DNA of 38,745 bases, from the NCBI GenBank assembly GCA_033557685.1, contig JAWQRN010000102.1:1-38745 (forward strand), written 5' to 3'. Positions within the stretch are counted from its first letter, which is position 1; the number at the start of each line of letters is the position of its first letter. Shown piece after piece: positions 23,301-33,634 of the stretch. The position numbers and the translations under genes are program-made. The stretch comes from Sperchopsis tessellata (lineage: Eukaryota > Arthropoda > Insecta > Coleoptera > Hydrophilidae). The notes beneath the pieces were generated by a model, which was not told the DNA's origin, ran no database searches, and was given only the letters and a program-made list of their open reading frames with translations.

Positions 23301-23690
23301 TACCTTTGCAGAACGTGTTACAGATATTAACATTCTTATATCTACAAGAAATAAACTATTTTTACTTTTTATATAACATCAAAATCAGCCATCACTCATC
23401 CATTGGTAGACGGAGACCGCACTGTTACTTCCACTAGCCAAGGTTGTACATCCTTCTCATCCACGTGACTCCCAAACAATTCCTGAGTTCACTCTCCTAC
23501 TTGTCATTGGGCCTTTGTCTTGGCTTTATTTTATGCTTTGACTTTCAGAAGATTAATTCCTTTGACCATCCATTTTCTGCTTACCTTCCTAGATTTCCTG
23601 CCCAGGTCCACTTCTGTATCTTCACCATCCATATAAAATCTCTGACTTTAGTCTGACCTCTGATCACTAATTCTCAAACCCATCATGTGG

Positions 23691-23692
<2 letters not shown>
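23301..23692. other. Unassigned sequence before the TA microsatellite
   Basis: A pyrimidine-rich plus-strand stretch has a 70-codon open frame (23444-23656) with no recognisable family. It is probably decayed repeat sequence, but the class is unknown. Confidence 0.3.

Positions 23693-23735
<43 letters not shown>
23693..23735. repeat. (TA)n microsatellite
   Basis: About 21 consecutive AT units form an uninterrupted dinucleotide repeat between two retroelement fragments. Confidence 0.95.
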
Positions 23736-23739
<4 letters not shown>

Positions 23740-24415
23740 CTTTTTTGTGTTGTTTGGTGCTTCAGAATATGCGAGGCCTTTAACGCCCATGTCTCACTAG
23801 CATATATCACCACAAGCAAAACACATCAAAGATCCTGTGTTTATAACACAAAGCTATCCACAACTTAAATATATTACTTAGACGTCCAGTTACACTCCAT
23901 GCAAGTTTTGTTCTTCAAGTCATCCCCAAATAACTCCATCCATCATTATAAGTTGGTTTCAATGGATACTAAGATTCATCCTAAGGCCAACATTTTTACT
24001 GTCAGAATCTGGATCAATCATTATTTCTTGAAGCTTTTCGATAGAGTGTGCAAATAATAAGATATCATACTTTTATGCTCTTTTGTTCTCAATCCACAAC
24101 TACAACTTCGTCTAACACCTTTTTAAAATCAAAAGATTCCGTTACCTAATGTAATTTGACATTTGGTGTGTCTTTTATAGGTATTTTGTATCAGTTGTAC
24201 ATAGGCAGATGGAATAGCATTTTGGATCAAAGCTTTAATAGCTGCACATGTTTTGATCGAATCCGTGCTTTCTCGTAATCTACGAAAGCACAGTAGAGTG
24301 GCAGGGTATACTCTTTACATCTAGATATCAATTCCCGCAGCGTGTGAATATAGTCAGTAGTATTTGTAGGTATATATACTATTTCTTTCATAAATACGAG
24401 ATTATTTCGTGGCAA
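23736..24415 (-). mobile_element. LINE fragment (RT core to C-terminus), minus strand
   Basis: The minus strand begins with TTDYIHTLRELISRCKEYTL (about 24361-24302), then PLYCAFVDYEKA, the A motif of an insect endonuclease-RT (usually FVDYEKAFDS). The fragment LTLGNGI... appears near 24140, then degraded palm and thumb sequence. Near 23900-23770 come the C-terminal blocks (T)KLAWSVTGRLSNIFKLWIAL-like, CYKHRIFDV, and YASETWALKA in degraded form. Multiple stops are present. The 5' end is near 24415 and the 3' end abuts the TA repeat. Confidence 0.7.
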
Positions 24416-24419
24416 ACTT

Positions 24420-24700
24420 TTGGGGTAGGCCAGTGGGTGGTGTTTGAGTGGTTGAATATACCAGATTAGACCAAATGGTGCCTATTCCAATACACACAAA
24501 GTTCTGAGTGGTGTGCTGCAGGGTTTGGTTCTTAGATCCCTGTCCCTCATTGCCTACATCAGTGGTCAAAATAACAACCAACATAACCTTCATAAATAAT
24601 CACAAGACGTCCAATTGAATGACAAACTATGGCACAACAGATGGAAATTAAAGTTATATGAAAGTAAATATACTGTACCTACTGGAGAAACCCGATCCAA
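24420..24700 (+). mobile_element. LINE fragment, RT palm (SGVLQG motif), plus strand
   Basis: The plus strand reads SGVLQGLVLRSLSLIAYIS around 24506-24562, a degraded form of the SGVPQGSVLGPLLFLAYIND motif. It is followed by LWHNRWKLKLYESKYTV near 24630, which resembles the W.MKLN..K block. This may be the downstream half of the plus-strand LINE at 22860-23300, split by the minus-strand LINE between them. Confidence 0.55.
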
Positions 24701-25131
24701 TTAAAGTGTCTAATTGGTATAACTAAACAAAATGATCTAGGTATTACGTGTGCTGCAAAGCGACTTTGATCAAATTTTGAATGCATAACACTAAAGTAGT
24801 ACAACTTACACTGAACTTATAGGGTATGCCATTTGAGTGAAAACTCAAATATTGTAAAATTCTTATATTGACCTTATATCTGAAAGTATAATGGCTCAAA
24901 CGATAGCTTATATACTAAAATAGAATAGAATAGAGCGTTCTTAATTTATTTTTAAATTCTTTCATTGACATGTCTCTCAAGTCCACAAGCAGATGCTTGT
25001 ATATTCTCATGGTTTGGGTCGGATACTGTCTCTGGATCTTACTTAAGTAAGTATAGGGTACCTGGATGTTTTCTTTATAACGAGTGTTGTATTAATGGAT
25101 GCTTCTGTTGTTTCCTGTGTACATATGTTGC

Positions 25132-25875
25132 TCATTGGGTAATGTAGATGTCTATCAAGGTCAGTGTTTTGTACCTAGAAAAATATGACCGACTTGTTTC
25201 CCTCCTGGATAGATCAAAAATACCCCTTACACAACATTTTTCCAGCATGAAGATCCTACTAGCATCTACCCCATTTTCCCAGAACATAAGGCCATAAGAA
25301 AGTCTCGAGTACACGTGTGCATTATAGACTGACAAGGCTACCTCTACACTAATATGCTCATTTAAAGTCCGTAGAGCATAGGAAAAGGAGCTCAATTTGG
25401 GTGTGAGCTGTTTGACGTGTGCCCGCCAATTCAAACCTGAGTCCAGTGTACCCTCAGAAAATTAGTTGAACTAGCATATGGTATAATATCTTCTCCAACT
25501 CCAACACTGCCAATTACCCCTTGTCAAGCTGAGTACCTAACAATAGTAGTCTTGGACAAGTTCAAATTTGCAAGAAGCAAGTTTTCTTCTATAGGTTCTT
25601 CCAACGCATCATCATTAGAGGCCCTGACAACAATGGTTGTATCGTCAGCATACAAGGACACAGCAACTGGTAATGTCATTGAGAGATCATTATCTTAGAT
25701 GACAAACAGTAACGGTCCAAGAATGGATCACTGCGGCACTCACCTTTTGACCATTAACCAATCAGAAATTATGGTAGGATTTCAACAAATTCAATGCAAC
25801 TCCTCGAATATCATACGCCTCCAGCTTCTGAAATATTATGGCATAGTTGATGTTATCAATGGCCTTCGACAAGTT
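25132..25875 (-). mobile_element. 5'-truncated LINE fragment (RT to C-terminus), minus strand
   Basis: On the minus strand, a run of NINYAIIFQKLEAYDIRGVA then LNLLKSYHNF (about 25866-25762) is the RT segment after motif A. It continues with a degraded ILGPLLF-like site, FADDTTIVVRASNDDALEEP (roughly 25650-25590) and NLSKT. The C-terminal frame at 25434-25132 has MNWRAHVKQLTPKLSSFSYA, SVYNAHVYSRLSYG and LMFWENG, typical of the post-RT region of Jockey-like elements. It has stops and frameshifts. At its 5' side it is directly fused to the C-terminus of the longer LINE at 25876-28728. Confidence 0.8.
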
Positions 25876-28728
25876 CTGTTTCAGATGATGACCCCATATG
25901 AGTATCCCGTAGGTTGCTACACTATGGAAGTTTGCAAAGTAGATATTTCTTGTCACTTCTGGTGTTAAATTTCTGTTTATTATCCTTATGCAATAGAGTG
26001 CGCTGGCCCGAATTTCTTTCAAGTATTGAATATGGTTTGTTCATTTTAGGGTTTCAGAAAACTTTATTCCTAAAAATGTGACAGATTGTTTGGGCACATT
26101 TTCGTTTTGTTTTGTATATTCATGCACTTTCCAAGTTCCAAGGATAGGTTGGTCTGTTCTTTTAAAGTGTTTAAATTTTTGTTTGTATTTACAAAAGAAG
26201 TGTCATCAGCAAACGGACCTATAGTATCCGCTCTTACACCCTGTGTTATGTCATTGTTATATATCAAAAAAAGAATTGGCCCACGAACGGATCCCTGCGG
26301 CACTCCTCTCTCTACTAGTCTCCAGTCTTCATTTTTCCAGGCAACTTGTTGTGAGCGATCCCTCAATTATGATGTCATAAACTTATGAGGAATACCACGT
26401 ATACCATAATTCCATATCTTGTCCAAGAGTATCTCATGGTCCACCATACCGAAAGCTTTACTCAGATAGCAGAGGGTGATCTCAGAGTACTTGCCACCAT
26501 CCTCGTCAAAACCTTTCAATATTTGACTGATAATATCTACCATTGCTAATACGGTAGAATGATTCTTTCTGTAGGCATGTTTGTTTCCATTAATTATATT
26601 ATTCCTTTCCAGAAAATGCATTAGCTGCATTTTAAAGGCTGTTTCAAACACTTTTGAGATTGCCGGTAGTATTGATATAGGCCTATAATTTCCGCATGTG
26701 TCAGCATCGCCCTTCTTTAGTATTAATATTACTTTTGCTTTATTTAGTACGGTTGGAAAAACACCATCCGTCAAACATTTATTTATTAGTAAAGTCAGTT
26801 GCATTCTTATACAACTGCCTACTTCCTTCAACATAATTGTAGAAATATCGTAAACATCTTAAGTTGGCTTCCATTTTATTCTGTTTTTGATATTTAGTAT
26901 TCCTTGTGTAACTGGTTCCAAGAATAAGGAATCCACAGTGTTTTTTATTTGTAGTCTTGTTGCGCCCAGTGTATCTGATACCTCAATTAGCTCGGTTTTT
27001 CCAATGTTTGAGAAATATGTGTTTAGGCTATTGGCTGTTAAGTTCCTGTTATTTTTCTTAAGATTTAATTTCCCTGTTTCTTGTTTCACAACTTTCCAGG
27101 CGGCTTTTTGTGTGTCAGAAGATTTTTCAATAAAAAGACTGTTTGCTAGTCATTTTTGCTATATCGACCTTACTTATATAAATATATATCTTTGAGATCT
27201 CTATACATGTCTCTATAATGTAAATTTTATGTAACTTCAAGAATTGTGTAGATGGCATCCAATGTATTTTTCGTATGCTTTAGGTTATCTATATTCCAAT
27301 CTATTTTTGTTTTTGACTGTTGCTCCTGTTAGAGTTTCAGGAAATCCTTTAAAATTTTTATGTAGCACATTTGGAAAGCTTTCAAAGGCTTCCTCCGCTT
27401 CTATGTCATTTTTGTATATCACACTCGGTCTGCTGACTGCATTAAGTTTTTGAATATCTGAATGTTTTCCCCACTGAAGCGCCAGATTCTTATTAATTGC
27501 TGTCTTCCCATTTCAGATTCATGCAGTGTGAAGTACAAACACTGCCCTTTGTGATCTGCTATGTGAAGATTTTTTGTCTCTGTCCAGTAGTTTTCTTCAA
27601 GAATGTTTGAGAAAAAATTGTCTATGCATGAATGACTCGTCTCTGTTACTCTTGATAGCTCTTTAAACAGTGGACGCATACCATTTTCACGCATGACTGT
27701 CAAAAGATTTTCCTTGTTTGTTGATTGTACAAGCAGGTTCACATTATAATCTCCAACGATAAATATATTATATTTAATAAAGGAACTTGGTATTTCTTTC
27801 ATCCATGTTTTCCAGGAAAATATCTAGGTTTCCGTATGGCAGTCTTTACATTCCCACCACTAATGTATGTGTAGTTGGCAGTTAGGTTGCACACATTTTA
27901 ATTTGTCCTTCAATGCAGTACTTTTGCATGTCTTTTTCTTTGGTAATCCAAGTATTTTTTGTCATTATCATAACACGTCCACCACCGCGAGTTGATCTGC
28001 AATAGGCAGCATCCAATTTGTAGCCTTTTATATTATTATATTGTATTGTTTGCTCTACCTGCCAATGTTCCGTGAAGCAGAGCAAGTCTATATTGTTCAG
28101 GTTCTGAAGTGTTAGTAGTCTGTTTTTGTTTGTTAGAGATTGTACATTATTGTTTAATATATTCAATGTATTTGATCTTTTCGTACCTGGATTTATTTTG
28201 CTATTATGGTTTCTGATTTTTGTTGGGGAATTTGTTTGTCTAAAAAATATTTACCAATGAAGAAGTTGAAGTGTGTGTACCAAACACCCGCCTGCCAGAA
28301 GTCCTCTGCGTAGATGGTCTCCTTCAGAGCAAGGTCTACTCCAATCATAAAGATTTTGTTGCCTGTCATTGCCTGGGATTTTTTATGTTTAAGTGTTTTA
28401 CATATGTTTTGTCTGCATTTGTGTTGCTCTTTTGGGCTATGTATTGCTTGATATGGTTCTTTGTTACGTGGTTTGGATTCTTGATATGTGTAGCCATATT
28501 TTTTTCTCTGGGTTCCCGCCCCAGAAATCCGCTCACATCTTCTCCATTTACAATTTCTGCCTTACTTACGTATATTTTGGGTGTCTTCTGTGAGCCTTTC
28601 CTATGTACAGTATTTTCACTATTAACTACAGATTTATTTCTTGGATTTTCTTCTTTTTTTCATCTACTTCTATCCAGGGATCCTGTTTAGGGCTTTCATT
28701 ATCCAGATTTATTATTTCTTGGAGTTTG
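25876..28728 (-). mobile_element. Nearly full-length decayed LINE with ORF1 end, endonuclease and RT
   Basis: The domains run in order on the minus strand. An ORF1-like segment (about 28690-28260) contains HIKNPNHVTKNHIKQYIAQK and FWQAGVWYTHFNFF. The AP endonuclease N-part follows (28166-27882; NNVQSLTNKNRL, IDLLCFTEHW, STRGGGRVMI), then the endonuclease C-part (27802-27419; FIVGDYNVNLL, SCIDNFFSN, HIADHKGQC). Next are a linker (27089-26859) and the RT (26834-26070; YRPISILPAISKVFE, a degraded motif A with YLSKAFGMVD, GVPQGSVRGPILFLIYNNDI, FADDTSF). The post-RT segment (26022-25880) has NRNLTPEVTRNIYFANFHS and YGILIWG. Frame breaks between segments and changed catalytic motifs show it is inactive. 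The domain plan is that of Jockey/CR1-type non-LTR elements. Confidence 0.88.
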
Positions 28729-29447
28729 TTTGTTGTACAACCACCTTAGTGGGTGTGTTAATAAACAGAATATGCGGTACTGGAGTGAAACATCTCCCAG
28801 GATACTTCATGAAAGGTCCCTTCATTCGGATCGTGTCGCGGTATGGTGTGCAATTTCAAGAGTAGGGGTCAATGGCCCTTACATTTTTCAGGAAAACGGT
28901 CGTGCTGTAACCGTGTATTCAGACCGTTATTTGGCAATGATCCAGGAGGTTTTTTGCCTGCTTTTGAAGAAATGCAACTGGACAAAGTGTGGTTTCAGCA
29001 AGATGGGGCCACAGCCCACAACACCAGGGTTTCAATGGATTTTTTGGGACAAGCCTTCCCCAGGTGGTTGATCTCCCTGAGAGGGGATGTACTGGCCTGC
29101 GCGCTCTCCTGATTTAGCCTCCTGTGATTATTTCTTGTGTGGTTATCTCAAATCCCTGGTTTATAATGATCGTCCACGAACCCTGGAAGACCTACAAAAC
29201 AACATCCGATCCAAAATTGCCAATATACCTATCAGCGTGCGTGAACGAGTGGACGGAAACTTCCAAATTTGACTGAATCAGTGTATTGACAATGGAGGGT
29301 GACATTTACAAAATATTATTTTTAAAACGGTGTAAAATCAAATCTCCTATGTTGTGTGACAGGAGAAAAATAAGAATAAACAATTTTGAAACGTGTACAG
29401 TTTATTTCATTTTCAAAAAAGGAATTTCCCACGCCCCACCCTGTAGT
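28729..29447 (+). mobile_element. Mariner-type DDE transposase fragment (C-terminal two thirds)
   Basis: Across shifted plus-strand frames the sequence reads MRYWSET.PRILHERSLHSD, then VAVWCAISRVGVNGPYIFQE and VWFQQDGATAHNTRVSMDFL (around 28988-29045). After these come WPARSPDLASCDYFLCGYLK and RTLEDLQNNIRSKIA, ending at a stop near 29272. The second-D block (FQQDGATAH) and third-residue block (SPDL..CDYFL) are those of Tc1/mariner-superfamily transposases in insects. A CACGCCCCACCCTGTAGTA end near 29430-29450 may be the right terminal repeat. The N-terminal helix-turn-helix part and left end are absent, because the fragment abuts the LINE at 28728. Confidence 0.85.
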
Positions 29448-29629
29448 ACTGCGATATCACTGATATTTTTTGCACTTTCAAAAAATTTAAAAAAATGTTG
29501 TTGCTTGAGGTATATTTTTCATTTTACTACTAATGAGAATAAATGTTTATTTCTTAAAAAATTTATTAGGATGCTTACACATTTTATTACATATATAACA
29601 GTAATTTATTTTGAAACGGATTACACAGC

Positions 29630-30346
29630 TCATATTTCTTCATAAGTAATATGGGCTGCTGCTTTCAAAATCCTTATAACAAGGACTAAATTTAATACGG
29701 TGAATATAATCAATCTGCAAAAGTAAAACGCTAAGTTAAACGAAGGTGATTGAACGGTATCTACAAGATGATTATCATTAACTACTTCAAAATCCTCATA
29801 CATTGCGCCAACTAAGTCCAGCCAATCTTGAAAACTTTGTATAGCTGCCACATGGCTAGCTAAGAAAAATGCTCCACATACATCCACAAGAATAGAAATA
29901 GATCCTATAATTGACCAAGGAAAATATATAAGCGCAGCCCTACTTCCTGATATATTTGTAAAAACTGCGAATATCAACAACGAAGATGTTCCTATCCATA
30001 AAAAATCCAAAATTATATATACTTTCATCATCATGACCATAATAAACCTCCACTTTGCTACAGGAGGGAATTTGATGTACGTGGCTAATTCAGTTACATT
30101 CATGTCCGGTGGAAAAATATTTTCTAGATGTTCGAATCCACAATATTCTTCGTTGTAAAAGTATGTAACATACATGAGATTTATGACAGTCAATTTTCTG
30201 TAGGAACACGTAGATATTAACACGAGAGGTGGTATCACATGTATAAAAGTTGCTGATAGTGTTATAAAACCAGCAAATGATATGCAGCAAGTATCGCTAA
30301 AACCAACTGGAATTTTATTAAGTTTGGACATATTTTGGCCCTCCAA
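29630..30346 (-). CDS. Uncharacterised four-helix membrane protein, paralogue B
   Basis: This is an intact 238-residue frame related to paralogue A (19838-20560). Shared landmarks in order are FSDT with a following cysteine, a first helix ending TFIH, YVTYFYN with a nearby CG, and the pair IFPPDMN/VFPQTMN. Then come VYIILDFLW versus VYCIIDLVW, SLLIFA, PW followed by a glycine-rich third helix, DWLDLVG versus DWLNLIG, and a last helix with LVLVIRILKA versus FVLILRVARA. Four hydrophobic segments predict a polytopic membrane protein with a long first outer loop. Function is unknown. The start at MEGQ is uncertain. GGTTTTAG before CGATAC at 30296 mirrors paralogue A and may be a real splice acceptor, which would make residues 1-16 intronic. 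Minus-strand AATAAA candidates follow the stop (plus-strand TTTATT near 29562 and 29608). Confidence 0.75.
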   Translation of the reverse strand: MEGQNMSKLNKIPVGFSDTCCISFAGFITLSATFIHVIPPLVLISTCSYRKLTVINLMYVTYFYNEEYCGFEHLENIFPPDMNVTELATYIKFPPVAKWRFIMVMMMKVYIILDFLWIGTSSLLIFAVFTNISGSRAALIYFPWSIIGSISILVDVCGAFFLASHVAAIQSFQDWLDLVGAMYEDFEVVNDNHLVDTVQSPSFNLAFYFCRLIIFTVLNLVLVIRILKAAAHITYEEI

Positions 30347-31190
30347 TCAAATATTGACAGCCACTTTTACAAATTTTAAAATCCCAATCAACCTATATCT
30401 TCTTTAAATACATCGATGCCAAACCATTCATATAACAAAATTTTCAGGAATTTCTGTTAAAATCTATCATTAGAATTTACATTAGTTTTATTGCAGATTA
30501 AAATGTCATAGTTAATGTCATAATTTGACAAAAAATCCTTGTATCCATTTGACAGAAAATTACAAGATATAATGATTTTTAATTATGAGCGTAAACTATC
30601 ATGGCAACTGTAGCATTGAAAATATTTTAAGAATTGGATAGTTTCCAGCCTTTGTGTTTAATTATGCTAGCACTGGACAATTTGTTTCCTAAGTTAAAAA
30701 GGTGAATCTGATGGACTTAAATGGTGCTGTAACAGTAATTAACTTGCATTAATACGAAAGTTCCTTTTATTCAACCTTCTTTGATAACTCGTAAGCTGTT
30801 TCAGATAGAAATAAACCTTCAATACAAAATTATTATGAACTATGCAGGTGTGCCATGTTTTGAAACAGAACACACCGTAATTTTAGCTCTAATCTCTTTT
30901 ACTTTTAAAACTCTTTTGTTAATAATGTCATATCTCTTGTACTTTTTGAAATACAATGGAAAACGTGTAACATGAAATTGAAGGGACCAGAAAAAAATTT
31001 CGACTGAACTGAATTTCGTGTTAAACAAATTTGAAAGTTTTAATACATAGGTATTATCAATAACAATAAATATCAAAATTATCAATAACAAAAAAAACAT
31101 GACATTTTTATCAAATTTTTCTTAAAAAAAATCCTTAATATTTTTTTAGCACTATTCGATATAATTTTGGAATTATGAACTGTTCCAAAA
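30347..31190. other. Spacer upstream of paralogue B, no gene seen
   Basis: This is A/T-rich sequence with short open frames on both strands that show no recognisable family or codon bias. It presumably includes the promoter of paralogue B at its left side. Confidence 0.4.
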
Positions 31191-31199
31191 TAATGAGGC

Positions 31200-32640
31200 A
31201 CACTTTAAAACATTTTGCGCACATCCACAGCAGTAGGAACCTCTAAAACTTCGCCAATTTCATCGTCACTATCATCACCTTCAGATTCCGTTGGCCGCAC
31301 AAGATTCACTATGTCGCCATCACTCATCAGTTCTGCGATATTTATGTTATTGTCCAGTTCAATACAGTCATTAACATCAATGCCCAAGTTAAGTGATGAG
31401 GTAACACGGGTAAACATTTCACTTAGTGTTGGGTGCATTTCCACTTCAACAGAAGTTTCGGATTCGGGTGAAACAGCATCTGTAGAAAAACCTGCATGGC
31501 GAAAACAATTTTCAATGGTTTTCGAGGTAACCAAATTCCACTTAGAACCTAACAAATGTAACGCATCTAAAAATCAATGCCAAATTCTTTCTTAGCTTCT
31601 ATAGCAGCTAAATACTTCCGAAACAATAATTTTCTATAAAAAGCTTTAAATTTTATTTTGCCTTAGCTGTAAGATGCTTGTTGTATTTGCCTGTAAAAAT
31701 ATTAACTTAATAGCCTGCAAATTACGGACGGCAGGGTGAGCAGGACAGTTATCGACTATCAGTGCAATTTTGCGTTTCTTTGATAACATTTTTTATCTAA
31801 TGTCATCAGTCACTCTATGAAAATACAGATATCATCCATGCCCTTTAATTTGTTGCGTATTCTACAGGCAATTTTTTAATATCTTTGAAACATCTCCTCT
31901 TTTCCTATCACAAACAAGGTAATTTTTCAGAACCATTTAAATTTCACGCTACCATTATTGAAATTATCTCTTTGGATTTCTTGCCAACAGAACAATTATT
32001 GTCTTACCTGGCAAGCAAAGGTAAAACAGTCCAGTTTTGTCAGCATTAAAAATGTCTTTGGCACTATAGTCTTTAAGTATGGTAGGCAAAGTAGAATTTA
32101 TTCAATCTGATGGCATATCACTTGACACTTGCCGCGATTCTTCGCATACACATTTAAAATCATATGCCTCTTCTTAAATCCTTCTTACCAATCAGGATTG
32201 GAAGAAAATTGAATCCCCATTTGCACCGCAAACATATCCGTATTTTTCATTAAATGGGTCCCTGAAATTGGAACATTTTGAGATTTTGCTTGTTTAAATT
32301 AAATAAGCAATGCAGCCTCTAATTCTTCATGTTTCGCTATCCTCATGCGTTTTCTATCAGGTTCGTATTTACTGCGCTCAAACATTTCTTTAATTCTGGT
32401 TTGATTTTTATATTCGTTGACAAAGTTGAATTTGGTATAACATAGTTTTTGCCACTTGCTGTTTTCGACATTTCACCAGCCAACTCTTAAAAGTTGCATT
32501 TTTACTTTTATGCACTTTATTTTCCATTTTCTTGTCAAGATTAATCAATAAAATTTCAGAAAAAAAACAATTTTTGTTTAAATCATATGTATAGGGCCAC
32601 TTTTCATCCATTTGGACCTAATAGGTGCTTAATTTGCTCC
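31200..32640 (-). mobile_element. Second Tigger/pogo transposon remnant (different family)
   Basis: On the minus strand, moving down from about 32400, the decayed frames read YEPDRKRMRIAKHEELEAAL and SQNVPISGTHLM, then QMGIQFSSNPDW, FKKRHMI, and LPTILKDYSAKDIFNADKTG followed by LFYLC (about 32100-32000). Next come KRKIALI.DNCPAHP-like and NLQAIKL-like runs in degraded form near 31780-31690. The C-terminus at 31555-31205 has LGSKWNLVTSKTIENCFRHA and an acidic tail. This is the CENPB-HTH plus DDE plan of Tigger elements, but it differs in sequence from the copy in Nup93. No terminal repeats were identified. Frame breaks make it inactive. Confidence 0.82.
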
Positions 32641-33190
32641 CTCAAAAATAAAAAACGATCAGGGAGAGACAGGGTCACACATCTTGACATCAAGAGGTCT
32701 GTCTAAAACAACAATTTCTATCACAACACTAGAAAAACGGTTTAGCAATCGCAATTGGAATGTCTTTCTTAGGTTGTCAAACTCACTGTTCATCTTCTTA
32801 GCATGCTTATCCATTACTGGATGTTGGCTATCCACAACACAATCTTAACTTTGTTAGGGGCATTACGGAACAATTCAAACTCACACAAAACTATAACATT
32901 AAAAATGTACATCGTTCAATAATGGGTCATCTGTCACATTTGGAAACATACAGAGAAAGTTTTCATCTGGTTTGTATTAAAATGCTCAACAAGGGGAGTG
33001 AATGTGTACCCATCTGATATTGTCGATACTTCCAAGAAATCTGTCGTCAACATTTCGTGTTAAAGAAAGAATTTCATATCATTTTAGTTCTCTAGACAAA
33101 ATAGTTATTTCTTCTTATGCGATATTTTCGAGTTATCCGTTTCAGGTAAACAGATTTCAAATGTATGGGAAAACGTAAGGATCAAATGTG
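32641..33190 (-). other. Coding-like decayed stretch of unknown origin
   Basis: Minus-strand conceptual translation gives patches that look protein-like, for example VDDRFLGSIDNIRWVHIHSP near 33050, ENFLCMFPNVTDDPLLND near 32940 and KMNSEFDNLRKTFQLRLLNR near 32780. Stops interrupt them. I do not recognise the family. It may be part of another transposable element. Confidence 0.3.
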
Positions 33191-33192
33191 CA

Positions 33193-33600
33193 AAGTTGGC
33201 CATGGAAAACAAAAGAATTACTGGTAAAGTATATAATGCTAAAAAAATAATGATAATTTAAATTATGTAATAATAGTTTTCATACCAGGATTATTTTATG
33301 TATAACAAAAAATAACACAAATTGAATAGTTAACTTTATTTAAAACAAACGAAAATATACTAAATAATCACAAATGATAAAAATAAACCAAACTTTGTGA
33401 AAACCTGTATCCTAGCTATCTAATGAACTGATCTTCCCTGATTAATTCATCGATTGGAATATTAAATAAAATAAACTTTTCAGTTGAAGAACTTACAGAA
33501 CAGGAAAGAAACTCGATACTAAAATTTTATTATATGATTTAAATTAGAACTTTGTAGCATTCATTTGCTGGTGCTTTATTTTGTTTTTCATGGCCAACTT
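33193..33600. mobile_element. Possible short non-autonomous element with inverted ends
   Basis: AAGTTGGCCATGGAAAACAA (33193-33212) and the complement of 33581-33600 (AAGTTGGCCATGAAAAACAA) are inverted with one mismatch. The match continues more weakly inward (ACTGGTAAA versus ACCAGCAAA). The interior, about 370 bp, is A/T-rich and non-coding. No clear target-site duplication was found, so the boundaries are uncertain. Confidence 0.5.
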
Positions 33601-33634
33601 ATATATTTGAAGTAATAAAACTATTAATATAGAT

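Noticed and set aside
23693..23735. TA repeat as a possible replication origin or regulatory element
   Set aside because: It is an ordinary dinucleotide microsatellite between retroelement fragments, with nothing else to support a function.
28271..28690. 139-codon plus-strand frame rich in phenylalanine and cysteine, looking like a membrane protein
   Set aside because: The minus strand here reads as the ORF1 end of the LINE, so the plus-strand frame is its complement.
31215..31595. 126-codon serine-rich plus-strand frame
   Set aside because: It is antisense to the acidic C-terminus of the Tigger transposase at 31555-31205.
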